Source: [Pasteurella] mairii (GTDB taxonomy: Bacteria > Pseudomonadota > Gammaproteobacteria > Enterobacterales > Pasteurellaceae). From it: a stretch of 64,000 nucleotides of DNA. The stretch spans positions 62,001 through 126,000 of the forward strand of contig UGSS01000002.1 in assembly GCA_900454475.1 (NCBI GenBank). Direction: 5' to 3'. The position numbers and the translations under genes were made by a program. Below the pieces are notes generated by a model. That model made no database searches. It saw nothing but the letters and a program-made list of their open reading frames with translations, and was not told where the DNA came from. Positions 9,295-21,257 of this stretch are shown one piece after another; within the stretch, counting starts at the first letter, position 1; each line of letters opens with the position of its first letter.

Positions 9295-9978
9295 TTATGC
9301 TTTTTCTACTTCTAAGCGTTCAAACACCAACACGCGACGCTCCAATTTGCGTAAAAATAGCGTGGCAATTCCGGTAATGATCAAATAAATCAAACCGGCA
9401 ATTCCATAAATGGTCAACGCATCATATTCCGTTCCGTATAAACGTCTAGCATACCCCATAATATCCAAAATGGTGATTGTGGATGCCAATGAGGTACCTT
9501 TAAATACTAAAATAATTTCGTTACTGTAAGAGGGTAACGCGCGTTTTAAGGCAAAAGGGACCAGAATTTTTAAGGTCTGCCAACGCGTTAACCCTAGCGC
9601 GACGCAACTTTCCCATTGCCCTTTGGAGATGGCTTTCACCGCGCCATAAAAAAGTTGTGTCGAATACGCCGCACTGTTTAACGCCAACGCTAAAATCGCG
9701 CAAAACCAAGCGCTGGACAGCAATGACCATAAGGGTCCTTCCGTAATCCAAGTAAACTGGGCGGGTCCGAAATAAATCAGGAAAAACTGAATAAGCAGCG
9801 GCGTTCCGGTAAAAACGGTTAAATAAAGATTAATCAGACGACTTATCGGTTTATTATTCATAGACAATAAAAACGTCAATCCAACCGCTAAGACAAAAGC
9901 AATCACCAATGAGGCGACCGTCAACATCAAGCTTGCCGGAATGCCTTGTGCGATAGTCATAAAATAGTCTTTAAACAT
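9295..9978 (-). CDS. artM: Arginine ABC transporter permease ArtM
   Basis: One of two inner-membrane permease subunits of the periplasmic arginine importer. The 227-residue HisM-family protein has about five membrane segments and the EAA-type loop around [19 protein letters not shown], which contacts the ATPase ArtP. I chose the ATG at 9978 ([12 protein letters not shown]), which has GAGGGA upstream, over the in-frame ATG six codons earlier. The start overlaps the end of artQ by eight bases, indicating translational coupling. It is the last gene of the operon and is followed by a terminator. Confidence 0.95.
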   Translation of the reverse strand: MFKDYFMTIAQGIPASLMLTVASLVIAFVLAVGLTFLLSMNNKPISRLINLYLTVFTGTPLLIQFFLIYFGPAQFTWITEGPLWSLLSSAWFCAILALALNSAAYSTQLFYGAVKAISKGQWESCVALGLTRWQTLKILVPFALKRALPSYSNEIILVFKGTSLASTITILDIMGYARRLYGTEYDALTIYGIAGLIYLIITGIATLFLRKLERRVLVFERLEVEKA

Positions 9979-10648
9979 TATTTTTCCCTCTTTCAAAGCG
10001 GGTAAAACGCCATTCCAATTTACCGATAAAATATTGGCTGATTAACGTGATCATTAAATAAATCAAGGCGGAAAAACCATACCAAGTGAACGGTTCTTGA
10101 GTATTGGTATTAATTAACTGCGCTTGGCGCATAATATCGTGTACACCGATCAAAGAAACTAACGCGGTATCTTTTAATAATACCAGCCATTGGTTGCTTA
10201 ACCCCGGCAAAGCATGACGCCATACTTGCGGCATCACAATATTGACAAAAGTATAGGCACGACTTAATCCTAACGCAGCGCCGGATTCCCATTGTCCTAA
10301 GGGAATCGCTTGAATTGCACCACGCAAAGACTGTGAGGCGTAAGCTGCAAAAATAATGGACAATGCCACTACACCGCAAATAAATGGACCTAGCTCAATA
10401 TATTTTCCGGTGATCAGTTGCAAAACTTCAGGCACACCGAAATAAATTAAAAACACCACTAAAATTTCCGGCAGACCGCGCAATAACGTGATGATGACTG
10501 AGGTCGGCTTGCGTACACATTGCCATTTGTTGGTTTCCAACACGACAAAAAAGATAGAAAGCACCAGCCCCAATAATAACGAACAAACCGCTAACCCTAA
10601 GGTCATTAGGGTTGCGGTGTACATTAAAGGAAGATAATCAAAAAACAT
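9971..10648 (-). CDS. artQ: Arginine ABC transporter permease ArtQ
   Basis: Partner permease of ArtM, 225 residues, with membrane segments at about 10-35, 50-75, 85-110, 150-170 and 190-210. The EAA loop is [20 protein letters not shown]. The ribosome site is weak; the gene begins only five bases after the artI stop, so it is probably translated through coupling. The order artP-artI-artQ-artM is that of H. influenzae. Confidence 0.95.
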   Translation of the reverse strand: MFFDYLPLMYTATLMTLGLAVCSLLLGLVLSIFFVVLETNKWQCVRKPTSVIITLLRGLPEILVVFLIYFGVPEVLQLITGKYIELGPFICGVVALSIIFAAYASQSLRGAIQAIPLGQWESGAALGLSRAYTFVNIVMPQVWRHALPGLSNQWLVLLKDTALVSLIGVHDIMRQAQLINTNTQEPFTWYGFSALIYLMITLISQYFIGKLEWRFTRFERGKNNV

Positions 10649-10653
10649 AAAGA

Positions 10654-11376
10654 TTATTTAGTCATCCATTTATCATAGATTTTTTGGTATTCACCATTGG
10701 CTTTAATTGCTGCCAAACCTTTATTTAAACTGTCTAACAAGGCAGTATTTGATTTGTTTACTGCAATACCCAATCCATTGTTAAAATAACGTTTGTCAGT
10801 CACACGCTCACCCACGAAAGCTAACTCAGGATTTTTGTTAATCATATCTCTTAACACATCTGTATCACCAAAGATCAATTGGATACGTCCACCTTTTAAG
10901 TCTTTGATCGCATCTTGTAAACTTTGGTAAGAGCTGGAAGTATATTGGGTCGCTTCTTTGGTCGCATATTGTTCATAAGTGGTACCGATTTGCACACCGA
11001 TATTTTTCGCACTCGCTAAATCCGCTTTATCTTTCACTCCAACAAAGCTGGCGGAACTTTCATAGTAAGAATCACTAAATGCAACTTGTTTGGCACGTGC
11101 TTCAGTAATATCAATAGCGGAAATTGCCGCATCAAATCCACGACCTTTGATTAAAGATGGAATTAACGCATCAAAAGATTCCGCTTTGAAAGAACAATTA
11201 GCTTGAATTTCTTTACAAATTGCATTAGCCACATCAACATCAAAGCCGATGATCTCACCTTGTGTGTTGGTCATTTCAAACGGAGGATAGCTCGGCTCCA
11301 TGGCAAAGGTAATATCTTGTGCGCTCGCAGCAATAGCTGATCCTGCTAACAGGGTCGCTAAAAGAAGTTTTTTCAT
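10654..11376 (-). CDS. artI: Arginine-binding periplasmic protein ArtI
   Basis: Captures arginine (or a related basic amino acid) in the periplasm and delivers it to ArtQM. The start is ATG 11376 with AAGGAA upstream, giving a 240-residue protein with a classical signal peptide ([19 protein letters not shown], cleavage before Gln). The mature part is an SBP_bac_3 domain with the signature [13 protein letters not shown] and [14 protein letters not shown]. The frame is open further upstream into artP, but that extension would bury the signal peptide and is not credible. It lies 10 bases after artP. Confidence 0.95.
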   Translation of the reverse strand: MKKLLLATLLAGSAIAASAQDITFAMEPSYPPFEMTNTQGEIIGFDVDVANAICKEIQANCSFKAESFDALIPSLIKGRGFDAAISAIDITEARAKQVAFSDSYYESSASFVGVKDKADLASAKNIGVQIGTTYEQYATKEATQYTSSSYQSLQDAIKDLKGGRIQLIFGDTDVLRDMINKNPELAFVGERVTDKRYFNNGLGIAVNKSNTALLDSLNKGLAAIKANGEYQKIYDKWMTK

Positions 11377-11386
11377 AATAAATTCC

Positions 11387-12124
11387 TTAATAAGAATGAG
11401 ATAAATATTGTTTAAATTGTTCTGTTTGTGGATGTTCAAAACAACTTGCATCGCCCATTTCCACAATACGCCCTTGCTCCATATAGACAACTTTGGTAGC
11501 AACTTTTCTCGCCATTGCAACCTCATGGGTTACAATTACTTGAGTAATTCCAGTTTCTTGTAATTCCTGAATAATTGAGATAATTTGCGCGGTAATTTCA
11601 GGGTCCAATGCAGCGGTCGGTTCATCAAACAACAACACTTGCGGTTTCATCATCAACGCCCGCGCAATCGCCACACGTTGTTGCTGTCCGCCGGATAAAT
11701 GCAACGGAAAACGCTCGGCGAACTGCTCCAAACGCAAACGAGAAAGTAATTCCATTGCCTGCGCTTTAGCTTGCTCTTTATCCAAATTCAATACTTTTAT
11801 CGGCGCCTCAATCAAATTCTCAATCACGGTTAAATGCGACCATAAATGATATTGTTGAAAGACCATGCCAACATCTTGGCGCAACTGGCGCAGTTTCTTC
11901 GGATTAGCTGTCGCAACAGATAAATCAAATTGATTGTTAGCAATCACCAACTCGCCGGATGTCGGCACTTCCAGTAAATTTAACGTACGAATAAGGGTAC
12001 TTTTCCCCGCGCCACTCGGACCGAGTAAAACTAAGGTATCGCCATCTTCCGCACTTAAATTAATATCAAATAAGGCTTGAGACGAACCATAAAAAAAGTT
12101 TAAATTTTTAACACTAATTGTCAT
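11387..12124 (-). CDS. artP: Arginine ABC transporter ATP-binding protein ArtP
   Basis: The 245-residue ATPase that drives ArtQM. Walker A is GPSGAGKST (residues about 33-41), the Q-loop is FQQYHLW, the ABC signature is [15 protein letters not shown], Walker B is [13 protein letters not shown] and the H-loop is VTHE. It is the first gene of the four-gene operon, preceded by a promoter whose -35 overlaps a probable ArgR site. Its frame is complete and the length is normal for the family. Confidence 0.96.
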   Translation of the reverse strand: MTISVKNLNFFYGSSQALFDINLSAEDGDTLVLLGPSGAGKSTLIRTLNLLEVPTSGELVIANNQFDLSVATANPKKLRQLRQDVGMVFQQYHLWSHLTVIENLIEAPIKVLNLDKEQAKAQAMELLSRLRLEQFAERFPLHLSGGQQQRVAIARALMMKPQVLLFDEPTAALDPEITAQIISIIQELQETGITQVIVTHEVAMARKVATKVVYMEQGRIVEMGDASCFEHPQTEQFKQYLSHSY

Positions 12125-12165
12125 TTTGTAATAAAGAGATCTCTATATTTTATCAAATTGCGGAT

Positions 12166-12194
12166 ATAGTATTATTTTTTGCATACTTATGCAA
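12166..12194 (-). promoter_or_regulatory. Probable sigma-70 promoter of artPIQM
   Basis: On the minus strand, TTGCAT (12194-12189), a 17-base spacer and TACTAT (12171-12166) lie about 45 bases before the artP start. Confidence 0.5.
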
Positions 12195-12195
12195 C
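12178..12195. promoter_or_regulatory. Candidate ArgR operator (ARG box)
   Basis: The 14-base palindrome TGCATACTTATGCA at 12180-12193 has the half-site spacing of an ARG box (TGAAT-N4-ATTCA) with one change per half. It overlaps the -35 hexamer of the artP promoter, which would allow repression by arginine-bound ArgR. Regulation is inferred from the match and the operon function. Confidence 0.5.
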
Positions 12196-12209
12196 TGAAA
12201 TACATAAAA

Positions 12210-12620
12210 ATTTAATGTTTACTCAATGATTTTGTATTGATGAAAACAGATTTGCTTTCTTCCATAACCCATGCCAATTATCATTTGGATTTAACTCCCA
12301 ATGCGCCATGTTTTCTATGTTACCTAGTTGTCATATATTAAATAAGAATTGCTATATGTATAGCGCGATTTGATTTCCTTTTCTAAATCGAATTGCACAA
12401 TCAATCGCCTCCTCAAGTAAACGTTTCCTCGTATTGCCTTTCATCATCACTACCAAAATTTGTGCGTAGATTGGGTTTAATTTTTACAGGTATTTTAGAT
12501 AATGATTGATCTAACGTAATGTTCTAATTTATTTATTTTTGTATAATGGGGAGTTTAAATGAGTTGTTTAGCTATAGTTTAGTATTTCAACAGGTTAAAA
12601 ATTGAGTGATTTCTAGCATA
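12210..12620. other. Intergenic region with short unrecognised minus-strand ORF remnants
   Basis: About 500 bases separate artP and the cytochrome gene. On the minus strand there are two short frames: 12223-12309 (28 codons, starting MAHWELNPNDNWHGLWKKAN) and 12352-12447 (31 codons, MMKGNTRKRLLEEA...IRFRKGNQIALYI). Neither has a good ribosome site and I recognise neither; they look like decayed gene fragments. A TATAAT at 12542-12547 on the plus strand may be the -10 of the tor operon, but no good -35 is seen. Confidence 0.35.
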
Positions 12621-12634
12621 TTTGAGGGATTTTG

Positions 12635-13819
12635 ATGAAAATAATCCAAACAATAAAACGGGTCTTTTTTACTAAAAAATTTGCCGCTTTGCTGTTAGCT
12701 GCAATCGTGGGAGCAGCTGGTTGGCAGTTATTTAATGATGGTCTTGAATATACCAGTCAAGAGGAATTTTGTGTCAGTTGTCATTCTATGCAGCAACCGC
12801 AACAAGAATTAAAACAGACTGTACACTGGTCTAATGCCAAAGGAGTAACAGCAACTTGCGCAGATTGCCACTTGCCACATGACAAATTAAACAAATATAT
12901 CCGCAAAGTACAAGCTTTGAAAGAGGTTTACGCTGAAATGACTAGCAAATTTGCCGGCGAAGGAGAATTTGACAAACATCGTTTGGAAATGGCAGAACGG
13001 GAATGGGCAAGAATGTCGGCTAACGGTTCTAAAGAGTGTAAAACCTGCCATAACTATCAGCGTATGGATTTTACAAAAATGTCAGCGTTGGCACGTAATG
13101 CGATGAAACCTGCTGCAGAAAGAGACCAAAGTTGTATTGATTGTCATAAAGGCATTGCGCACCATCTGCCAAAAGTAACAAAAAATACTGATATGGGAAC
13201 ACTCTCTAAATTTGAACATTTGGTAGTAAATTCCTTAACTCCTGCGAAAAACTATTATACGAAAAGTAAAGTTGAGCTGTTCGCTGATGAAGCAATGACA
13301 CAAAATATTGGGAGTTTGGAAGCAGCAGTTCCGGTTACTTTTGTGAAAGCCGGTGAGAAAGCTGATTTAATAGAACTAAAAATGTGGCGTAAAGCGAAAG
13401 GCTTTGGACGTATTTGGTACAATGATTTCGGAAAAAATATTACCGATGCAATCTTAACTAAAGCATTTATGTCAGCAAAACCTCAATTTGAAGTAATCGA
13501 AAGTAAAGATGACCCAATTACTGGATTAACTTGGCAGAATGTAAAAATGCAAGTATGGATTGCAAAATCAAATCTAATTGAAAATATTAGTGCAGTTTGG
13601 GATGATGCTGAAAATAGTTATAAAACACAATGTAGTACGTGCCACAAGCAGCCAGAGGTTACCCACTTTGATTCTAATACTTGGATTGGTTTATTCAAAG
13701 GGATGGTTGGGTTTACCAATATGAACAAAGAAACCGCCAACGAAGTACTGCGTTATTTACAAATGCATTCTTCAGATTTTAATTCACATGCTGAAAATAC
13801 GCCTAGTGAGAATAAATAA
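12635..13819 (+). CDS. torY: Pentahaem c-type cytochrome of the TorC/TorY family
   Basis: Passes electrons from menaquinol to the periplasmic S/N-oxide reductase encoded next to it. A single N-terminal anchor (residues about 14-32) is followed by a NapC/NirT-type tetrahaem domain with CVSCH, CADCH, CKTCH and CIDCH. A C-terminal domain carries the fifth haem site, CSTCH. The ATG at 12635 is preferred over the TTG one codon earlier because GAGGG lies seven bases upstream. The length (394) fits TorC (390) and TorY (366). It is the first gene of a three-gene operon with the molybdoenzyme and TorD. The choice between TorC and TorY is by analogy with H. influenzae. Confidence 0.92.
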   Translation: MKIIQTIKRVFFTKKFAALLLAAIVGAAGWQLFNDGLEYTSQEEFCVSCHSMQQPQQELKQTVHWSNAKGVTATCADCHLPHDKLNKYIRKVQALKEVYAEMTSKFAGEGEFDKHRLEMAEREWARMSANGSKECKTCHNYQRMDFTKMSALARNAMKPAAERDQSCIDCHKGIAHHLPKVTKNTDMGTLSKFEHLVVNSLTPAKNYYTKSKVELFADEAMTQNIGSLEAAVPVTFVKAGEKADLIELKMWRKAKGFGRIWYNDFGKNITDAILTKAFMSAKPQFEVIESKDDPITGLTWQNVKMQVWIAKSNLIENISAVWDDAENSYKTQCSTCHKQPEVTHFDSNTWIGLFKGMVGFTNMNKETANEVLRYLQMHSSDFNSHAENTPSENK

Positions 13820-13829
13820 GGAATATACA

Positions 13830-16295
13830 ATGGAACAATCTCGTCGTCAGTTTTTAAAAAATATATCTGTAATGGCAGCGACTTTTACCATGCCAAACTT
13901 TCTTATCGCAAAAAATGCCATTGAGAATACGAAAATATCTGAATGGAAAATAAGTGGCTCTCATTGGGGAGCTATTCGTGCCAAAGTGGTAAACGGAAAG
14001 GTCTGTGATATACAACCGTTTGAATACGATAAATATCCTACTGAAATGATTAAAGGGATTAAAGGACTGATTTACAGTAAATCCAGAATTCGTTACCCGA
14101 TGGTGAGATTGAACTGGCTAAAAAAACGCCAAAATAGCGATGTAACACAACGAGGCGATAACCGGTTTGTACGTGTAACTTGGGATGAAGCACTGGATTT
14201 ATTTTATGAGGAACTTGAACGTATTCAGCAAAACTACGGACCGTGGGCATTACATACCGGTAATGTTGGTTGGCGTTCAACCGGTCAATTCCACAGTTGC
14301 GGTAACCATATGCTTAGAGCAATTGGAATGCACGGACACAGTGTCGGCACAATGGGAGATTATTCAACTGGTGCAGGACAGACTATCTTACCTTACGTAC
14401 TAGGTTCAACCGAAGTTTATTCACAAGGTACTTCTTGGGAAATCATCCTACAAGAAAGTAAAAACATTATCTTCTGGGCAAGCGATCCGGTGAAAAATTT
14501 GCAAGTTGGTTGGAATTGTGAGACTCATGAAGCTTATGCTTATTTAGAACAATTGAAACAAAAAGTTGCAGATGGAAGCATTAATGTCATTTGCGTCGAT
14601 CCGGTAAAAAGTAAAACACAAAATTATTTAGCCTGTACCCACCAATATGTTAATCCGCAAACTGATGTAGCATTCATGTTAGCTCTTGCTCATACTTTAT
14701 ATATTGAGAATTTGTATGATAAGCAATTTATTGACATGTATACCATTGGATTTGAGAAATTTCTCCCCTATTTATTGGGCGAAAGTGAAGATAACGTCGC
14801 AAAAACCCCAGAATGGGCAGAGAAGATTTGTGCCATCCCTGCAGAAGAAATTCGCCAATTTGCTCGTATGTTAGTAGCAAAACGTACCCAACTCATTTTT
14901 GGCTGGGCAATTCAACGTCAACAACATGGTGAACAACCATACTGGATGGGAGCGGTACTCGCAGCAATGTTAGGACAAATTGGTTTACCTGGCGGAGGAA
15001 TAAGCTATGCGCATCATTACAGTTCCATTGGTATTCCCGAGTCCGGTGCGGCAATGCCAGGTTCTTTTCCTCTCAATATAGATGAAGGACAACAACCGAA
15101 GTATGATAACACAGATTATAAGGGATACAGCGCTGCAATTCCTGTTGCAAGGGCTTCCGACTCCTTACTTTTTGCCGGAAAAACCATTGATTACAATGGT
15201 CAAAAAATTGTATATGCGCCTTATAAAATGGCGATTTTCACCGGCTGTAACCAATGGCATCGCCATTCAGAACGCAACAAAATGAAACGTGCTTTCCAAC
15301 AATTGGAGACTGTTGTATCAATTAACTATAGCTGGACTGCAACCTGTCGTTTCTCTGATATTGTGCTTCCCGCCTGCACACCGTTTGAGCGAAATGATAT
15401 TGATGCTTATGGCTCATACAGTAATCGTGGCATTATTGCTATGCAAAAACTGGTTGATCCGTTATATCAATCTCGTTCGGATTTTGAGATTTTCCGAGAG
15501 CTTTGTCGACGTTTTGGTAAGGAAAAGGAATACTGTCGCAATATGGATGAAATGGATTGGGTTGAGAAGCTTTACGAAGATTGCCGCAAAGAAAACCAAG
15601 GCAAATTTGATATGCCTCCGTTTGCTCAATTCTGGCAACAAGGTTATGTATTATTTCCACAAGGAAAACCTTGGGTTCGTCATGCTGATTTCCGAGAAGA
15701 TCCAGAGTTACACGCCTTAGGTACACCATCAGGATTTATTGAAATCTTTAGCAATAAAATAGCTAGTTATGGTTATGCTGACTGTAAAGGACACCCGATG
15801 TGGTTTGAAAAAATAGAGCGTTCTCACGGTGGTCCACAGTCAGATAAATTTACCTTTTGGCTTCAATCGGTTCACCCAGATAAACGTTTACATTCACAAT
15901 TATGTGAATCTGAGGAGCTACGCAATACCTATACTATACAAGGACGGGAACCGCTATTTATCCACCCTGAAGATGCAAAAAAACGAGGCATTCAACATGG
16001 CGATCTTGTTCGTGTATATAACGATCGTGGACAAGCAATAGCTGGTGCGCATATCTCCGACAATATGTCTATAGGCGTGCTGCGTTTACAAGAGGGGGCT
16101 TGGTACTCCCCGTTGGATGAAAAAATTGGTGCTATTGATACTTATGGCGATCCAAATACGATGACGCTCGACATCGGCACATCCCGTTTAGCCCAAGCTG
16201 TATCTTCTAATACCTGTTTAGTTAATATCGAAAAATATCAAGGCAATGCGCCACAACCTACAGGTTTTAACGGACCGATAGAAATCGAATTATGA
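13830..16295 (+). CDS. torZ: Periplasmic molybdopterin S/N-oxide reductase (TorZ/BisC type)
   Basis: Terminal reductase for trimethylamine N-oxide, biotin sulfoxide or a similar S/N-oxide, using the bis-MGD molybdenum cofactor. The start is ATG 13830 with AAGGAA upstream, giving a Tat signal peptide with SRRQFLKN. The earlier in-frame start inside the cytochrome gene would bury it. The DMSO-reductase-family block [16 protein letters not shown] holds the predicted Mo-ligand Ser near residue 179. A C-terminal molydop-binding domain starts near residue 690. No N-terminal Fe-S Cys motif is present, as expected for this subtype. The 821-residue length is close to TorZ. The tatABC genes needed for its export are at 24377-26059. 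Confidence 0.92.
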   Translation: MEQSRRQFLKNISVMAATFTMPNFLIAKNAIENTKISEWKISGSHWGAIRAKVVNGKVCDIQPFEYDKYPTEMIKGIKGLIYSKSRIRYPMVRLNWLKKRQNSDVTQRGDNRFVRVTWDEALDLFYEELERIQQNYGPWALHTGNVGWRSTGQFHSCGNHMLRAIGMHGHSVGTMGDYSTGAGQTILPYVLGSTEVYSQGTSWEIILQESKNIIFWASDPVKNLQVGWNCETHEAYAYLEQLKQKVADGSINVICVDPVKSKTQNYLACTHQYVNPQTDVAFMLALAHTLYIENLYDKQFIDMYTIGFEKFLPYLLGESEDNVAKTPEWAEKICAIPAEEIRQFARMLVAKRTQLIFGWAIQRQQHGEQPYWMGAVLAAMLGQIGLPGGGISYAHHYSSIGIPESGAAMPGSFPLNIDEGQQPKYDNTDYKGYSAAIPVARASDSLLFAGKTIDYNGQKIVYAPYKMAIFTGCNQWHRHSERNKMKRAFQQLETVVSINYSWTATCRFSDIVLPACTPFERNDIDAYGSYSNRGIIAMQKLVDPLYQSRSDFEIFRELCRRFGKEKEYCRNMDEMDWVEKLYEDCRKENQGKFDMPPFAQFWQQGYVLFPQGKPWVRHADFREDPELHALGTPSGFIEIFSNKIASYGYADCKGHPMWFEKIERSHGGPQSDKFTFWLQSVHPDKRLHSQLCESEELRNTYTIQGREPLFIHPEDAKKRGIQHGDLVRVYNDRGQAIAGAHISDNMSIGVLRLQEGAWYSPLDEKIGAIDTYGDPNTMTLDIGTSRLAQAVSSNTCLVNIEKYQGNAPQPTGFNGPIEIEL

Positions 16296-16897
16296 TAGCA
16301 TTATCTTACGAAGAAAAAGATTTCCTCTATTCATGGCTTAAAAATCTTTTAAGTCATGAATTGACGGAAGAACAACTAATACAATATCAGCTGGGGGAAT
16401 TTTCCCCGCTGTTTGAGTTCCTATCTGCACAAGGTATGGCAGAAGAAATGCGGCTAATCCGTAATGAACTGATGAAATTATACAAAATTCCATTTTCGCA
16501 TTTAGAATTAGCCGCCGATTTTTCCCAACTTTTTCTATTAGATTTAACTGCCAGCGCGCTTCCTTACGCCTCGGCTTATTTAGAAGGAAATGCCTTAACC
16601 AAACATTTGGCTTTTTTAGATAAATTATTATCAGCTTTACAACTTGCCATCAATAAAACCACCAAAGAACCGAGTGATCATTTAGCAGTCTATCTTGAAA
16701 TCTTGATTCATTTAGAAAAAAATGGCGATAATGCTCAAGTGGTCCATTTTATTAACGCTTACTTTTTGCCCTGGTTAAAACCGTTCTACCATAAAGCATG
16801 TTCAATTCATACACAGACCCGTTTTTACCAACATGTCATCATGTTACTACTCACATTGTTGACGAACCGAATAAGCGAGACAATCTCGTCACAATGA
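16292..16897 (+). CDS. torD: Molybdoenzyme chaperone TorD
   Basis: Cytoplasmic all-helical chaperone that binds the Tat signal and core of the reductase and helps cofactor insertion before export. The 201-residue protein shows the family pattern [17 protein letters not shown] and, near the C-terminus, [18 protein letters not shown]. The start overlaps the torZ stop by four bases (ATGA), so the two are translationally coupled. A hairpin lies about 110 bases downstream. Confidence 0.9.
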   Translation: MIALSYEEKDFLYSWLKNLLSHELTEEQLIQYQLGEFSPLFEFLSAQGMAEEMRLIRNELMKLYKIPFSHLELAADFSQLFLLDLTASALPYASAYLEGNALTKHLAFLDKLLSALQLAINKTTKEPSDHLAVYLEILIHLEKNGDNAQVVHFINAYFLPWLKPFYHKACSIHTQTRFYQHVIMLLLTLLTNRISETISSQ

Positions 16898-17007
16898 TTA
16901 TTCCATTTTTCATTTGGCGATAATCAATATTCCAATTGTCACTATATAGAGATCAACTAGTTCGACGCTGTAGATGTTCGTAAATTGCAAACATAACCGC
17001 TTAAAAT

Positions 17008-17034
17008 GAGAAAATGCAATAACAGCATTTTCTC
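17008..17034. terminator. Hairpin between convergent torD and gmhA
   Basis: GAGAAAATGC (17008-17017) and GCATTTTCTC (17025-17034) form a perfect 10-base stem with a 7-base loop. The T-run is weak on both sides (GCTTTAGTCGGTTTTT on the plus strand), so termination efficiency is uncertain. Nothing else is evident in the 214 bases between the genes. Confidence 0.5.
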
Positions 17035-17111
17035 GCTTTAGTCGGTTTTTACTTGGTCAATTTGAACCTATTTTAAATTGAATTTAAAACCAGTTTGATC
17101 TTACTTGACGA

Positions 17112-17735
<624 letters not shown>

Positions 17736-17753
17736 TTACGTGATTAACACGCA

Positions 17754-20700
17754 TTATTCTAGTAACTGTTTTAGCAAATTCTCGACAAATTCCAACCGCA
17801 CTTTATGCTCGTTCAACGCTGTATTGAAACGGAATTTCGTCGGTCCATCAAATTTAAACACGGTCGGTTGTTGTTGAATTAACGTAATAAATTTCATCGG
17901 ATCCAAATCCGCATTTGCCGCAAATTCAATAAATCCGCCTTGTAAAGTGGCATCAATTTTCGTAATTTTTAATACTTTCGCCGCCAGACGCAATTCCGCG
18001 ATGCGCATTAGGTTTTTCGCTGCTTCCGGCAATAATCCAAAACGATCAATAAGCTCCACTTTCAGCTCATCTAATTGAGGTTTATGGCTCACGCCGGCGA
18101 TACGTTTATAAAAAGACAAGCGCATATTCACATCGCCTAAATAATCTTCCGGTAACAATGCCGGCAGCCGCAAATCAATTTCCACTTGTTGTTGCGTCAA
18201 TTCATCCAATGATGGTTCGCGCCCCTCTTTTAACGCATTGACCGCACTTTCTAACAATTCCATATACAACGCAAAGCCGATACTTTCAATTTGCCCGCTT
18301 TGCTCATCTCCCAACAATTCACCAGCGCCGCGAATTTCCAAATCATGAGTCGCCAACATAAAACCGGCGCCCAAATTATCCAAACTTTCCAACGCTTCCA
18401 AGCGCTTCAATGCATCTTTAGTCATCATTTTGGGATGTGGCGTTAATAAATAAGCATAGGCTTGATGATGTGAACGACCGACACGCCCGCGCAATTGATG
18501 CAATTGCGCCAGCCCAAAATGATCGGCGCGTTCAATAATAATCGTATTGGCGGTTGGCACATCAATCCCGGTTTCAATAATCGTCGAACAAACCAATACA
18601 TTAAAACGCTGATGATAAAAATCCGACATCACCCGTTCCAGCTCGCGTTCGCGCATTTGCCCATGCCCAATCGTAATCCGTGCTTCTGGTACAAGTGCGG
18701 TCAATTTTTCTGCACAATTTTCAATACTCGCTACATCATTATGCAAATAATATACCTGTCCACCGCGCAAAATTTCGCGCAAAATCGCCTCGCGCACGAC
18801 ATTATCGTCCGCTTGGCGCACAAAGGTTTTGATACTCAAGCGACGCGCCGGTGGCGTAGAAATAATCGACAAATCACGAATACCGTTCATCGCCATATTT
18901 AAGGTGCGCGGAATCGGCGTGGCGGTGAGGGTCAAAATATCAATATTGGCACGCAATTGTTTAAATTTTTCCTTTTGACGCACGCCAAAGCGGTGTTCTT
19001 CATCAATGATCAACAACCCGAGATCATGAAATTTCACATCAGATTGAATCAATTTATGCGTTCCGATCAAAATATCGACCTTCCCTTCCGCTAAATTTTG
19101 CAAAATTTGCTTCTGCTCCTTGGCAGTCTTAAAGCGCGACAAGACTTCGACATTCACCGGCAAATTAGCAAACCGATCCTTAAAATTATCATAATGCTGT
19201 TGCGCCAATAAGGTAGTCGGCACCAACACCGCCACCTGTTTATGATTCATCACCGCTAAAAATGCCGCGCGCATTGCCACTTCTGTTTTACCAAACCCCA
19301 CATCGCCACACACCAAACGATCCATAGCTTTCGGCTGGCACATATCAGCAATTACCGCATTAATCGCCATCTCTTGATCTTGGGTTTCTTCAAATGGAAA
19401 CGTGGCGGAAAATTGGCGAAATTCATCGCGATCATAGTGAAATGCAAACCCTTTTTTCGCCTCCCGTTGGGCATACACGTCTAATAATTCAGCCGCGACA
19501 TCACGGATTTTCTCCGCCGCTTTGTGTCGTGTTTTAACCCAAGCATCACTGCCTAATTTATGCAATGGTGCGGTTTCATCCGAACCACCAACATAACGAC
19601 TGATTAAATGCAAGGATGCCACCGGCACATATAATTTGGCTTGGTTTGCATAATTTAACAGCAAATATTCTGCCGCCATCCCCGCATTTTCCAAAGTCAC
19701 CAAACCGCCATAGCGTCCCACCCCATGTTCCAAATGTACGACCGGCTGCCCAATTTTTAATTCAGCCAAATTGCGAATAAGGGTATCCGGATTGACGGAT
19801 TTTCGTTTGTCGCGCGTCCGTTGCTGCACCCGCTCGCCCAATAATTCCGTTTCACAAATCACCGCCAAAGGCACGTCTTGTTCGAGAATAAAGCCACGAT
19901 CTAAGCGACTGACAAGTAAGTTAATTTTCTCTTTTGCTGCCGAAAATTGTGCCACTTGTTTCGGCTTTAATTTTAACGGTTGCAACAAATCCAACAGGGT
20001 TTCTCGCCGTCCTTCTGTTTCCACGGAAAATAAAAGATTACCAGAAAATTGCTCGATAAATTGTCGCAACAATTGCAACGGTTCTTTTTGTTGCGATTGA
20101 ATAGTCAATTGAGGCAAGGCTTGCAGCGGCAAATTTTTCTGCCGCACAGAGGTTCGCACCTTTTCCGTTTTTAAACTCAAACGTGGATAATATTTGAGTT
20201 GGCGGTTGACATCTTCTAGGGTCAACCACAGCTGCTCCGGCGGTAATAACGGACGCATCGGATCAATGCGACGACTTTCAAAACGTTGCTGCGCATCTTG
20301 ATAAAAACGCGCGCCTTGTTCTTGCAGTTGCTCCAATTCCACAAACAGCGTATGCGTCGGCAAATAAGAAAATAGGCTTGCCATCTGATTGAAAAATAAA
20401 GGTTGCCAATACTCAATCCCCGCCGCGAGGGTGCCTTTGCTGATCTGTTGATAAATATGTTCCGGATCGCGACGGATTTCGCCGAATGTCTCCCGAAATT
20501 GGGTGCGGAAAAATTCGATCCCCTTGTTATCTGTCGGAAACTCGTGTGCCGGCAGTAAATTAATGGCTTCAATTTCCGTTTGTGTGCGCTGCGTATCTAC
20601 ATCAAAAATACGGATACTGTCGATTTCATCATCAAAAAAATCTAAGCGAAAAGGCACCGCACTTCCCATCGGAAACAAATCCAATAAAGCGCCACGCACC

Positions 20701-21185
20701 GCATATTCACCATGTTCCAAGACTTGCTCCACCGCGCGATAACCCGCACTTTCCAATTGCAAACGCAATTTATCAATCAGCAAATTATCGCCTTTTTTAA
20801 TTAATAACACATTTTGTTGTAAAAAATCCGGCGGGCATAAGCGTTGCATCAACGTGGAAATAGCTAAAATCAAAATGCCTTGTTTGACATTTTGTAAATA
20901 AAATAAAGCACTTAAACGTGCCGACGTAATATTTTGGTGGGGCGAAAAATTATCATAAGGCAAGGTTTCCCAATCGGGAAAAAAGGTGACCGGCAGACGA
21001 GAAAATTCCGTTAAAACTCGCTCCAAACGCACCGCACTTTTGGTATCCGGCGTCACCACTACCGTTAAACCGGCATATTGTTCAGCAATTTCAGCGATAG
21101 CAAGACTGTCAGCGCCGGCAAGTACGTTGCCGATAATTTTATGATCTTGCGGTTGAATGGGAATATCGAGATTAAAATACTTCAT
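17754..21185 (-). CDS. mfd: Transcription-repair coupling factor Mfd
   Basis: ATP-dependent translocase that removes RNA polymerase stalled at DNA damage and recruits UvrA. In the 1143-residue protein the UvrB-homology region lies in the first 330 residues or so, the RNAP-interaction domain follows (about 480-550), and the helicase motifs are clear: CGDVGFGKTEVAMRAA (Walker A), IIDEEHRFG (DEEH box), LTATPIPRTLNMA, and QLRGRVGRS. A C-terminal TRCF domain follows. I prefer ATG 21185 (MKYFNLDIP); the in-frame TTG four codons upstream lies in an uptake motif (GACCGCACTT) with no ribosome site. Confidence 0.97.
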   Translation of the reverse strand: MKYFNLDIPIQPQDHKIIGNVLAGADSLAIAEIAEQYAGLTVVVTPDTKSAVRLERVLTEFSRLPVTFFPDWETLPYDNFSPHQNITSARLSALFYLQNVKQGILILAISTLMQRLCPPDFLQQNVLLIKKGDNLLIDKLRLQLESAGYRAVEQVLEHGEYAVRGALLDLFPMGSAVPFRLDFFDDEIDSIRIFDVDTQRTQTEIEAINLLPAHEFPTDNKGIEFFRTQFRETFGEIRRDPEHIYQQISKGTLAAGIEYWQPLFFNQMASLFSYLPTHTLFVELEQLQEQGARFYQDAQQRFESRRIDPMRPLLPPEQLWLTLEDVNRQLKYYPRLSLKTEKVRTSVRQKNLPLQALPQLTIQSQQKEPLQLLRQFIEQFSGNLLFSVETEGRRETLLDLLQPLKLKPKQVAQFSAAKEKINLLVSRLDRGFILEQDVPLAVICETELLGERVQQRTRDKRKSVNPDTLIRNLAELKIGQPVVHLEHGVGRYGGLVTLENAGMAAEYLLLNYANQAKLYVPVASLHLISRYVGGSDETAPLHKLGSDAWVKTRHKAAEKIRDVAAELLDVYAQREAKKGFAFHYDRDEFRQFSATFPFEETQDQEMAINAVIADMCQPKAMDRLVCGDVGFGKTEVAMRAAFLAVMNHKQVAVLVPTTLLAQQHYDNFKDRFANLPVNVEVLSRFKTAKEQKQILQNLAEGKVDILIGTHKLIQSDVKFHDLGLLIIDEEHRFGVRQKEKFKQLRANIDILTLTATPIPRTLNMAMNGIRDLSIISTPPARRLSIKTFVRQADDNVVREAILREILRGGQVYYLHNDVASIENCAEKLTALVPEARITIGHGQMRERELERVMSDFYHQRFNVLVCSTIIETGIDVPTANTIIIERADHFGLAQLHQLRGRVGRSHHQAYAYLLTPHPKMMTKDALKRLEALESLDNLGAGFMLATHDLEIRGAGELLGDEQSGQIESIGFALYMELLESAVNALKEGREPSLDELTQQQVEIDLRLPALLPEDYLGDVNMRLSFYKRIAGVSHKPQLDELKVELIDRFGLLPEAAKNLMRIAELRLAAKVLKITKIDATLQGGFIEFAANADLDPMKFITLIQQQPTVFKFDGPTKFRFNTALNEHKVRLEFVENLLKQLLE

Positions 21186-21257
21186 AAGTGCGGTCAAAAT
21201 TTACTTAATTTACAAATAAGGTGCTAGTTTAACGGAAATTCAGCGTTTTTTAAACGA

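Noticed and set aside
10654-11526. Longer artI frame starting 50 codons upstream inside artP
   Set aside because: It would place a classical signal peptide in the middle of the protein; the ATG at 11376 has the correct ribosome site.
13788-13829. Longer N-terminus for the molybdoenzyme
   Set aside because: It overlaps the cytochrome gene and hides the Tat signal; ATG 13830 has AAGGAA upstream.
16900-17110. RNA gene in the torD-gmhA gap
   Set aside because: Only a hairpin and AT-rich repeats are seen, with no promoter or tRNA-like fold. No tRNA or rRNA gene was recognised anywhere in the window.
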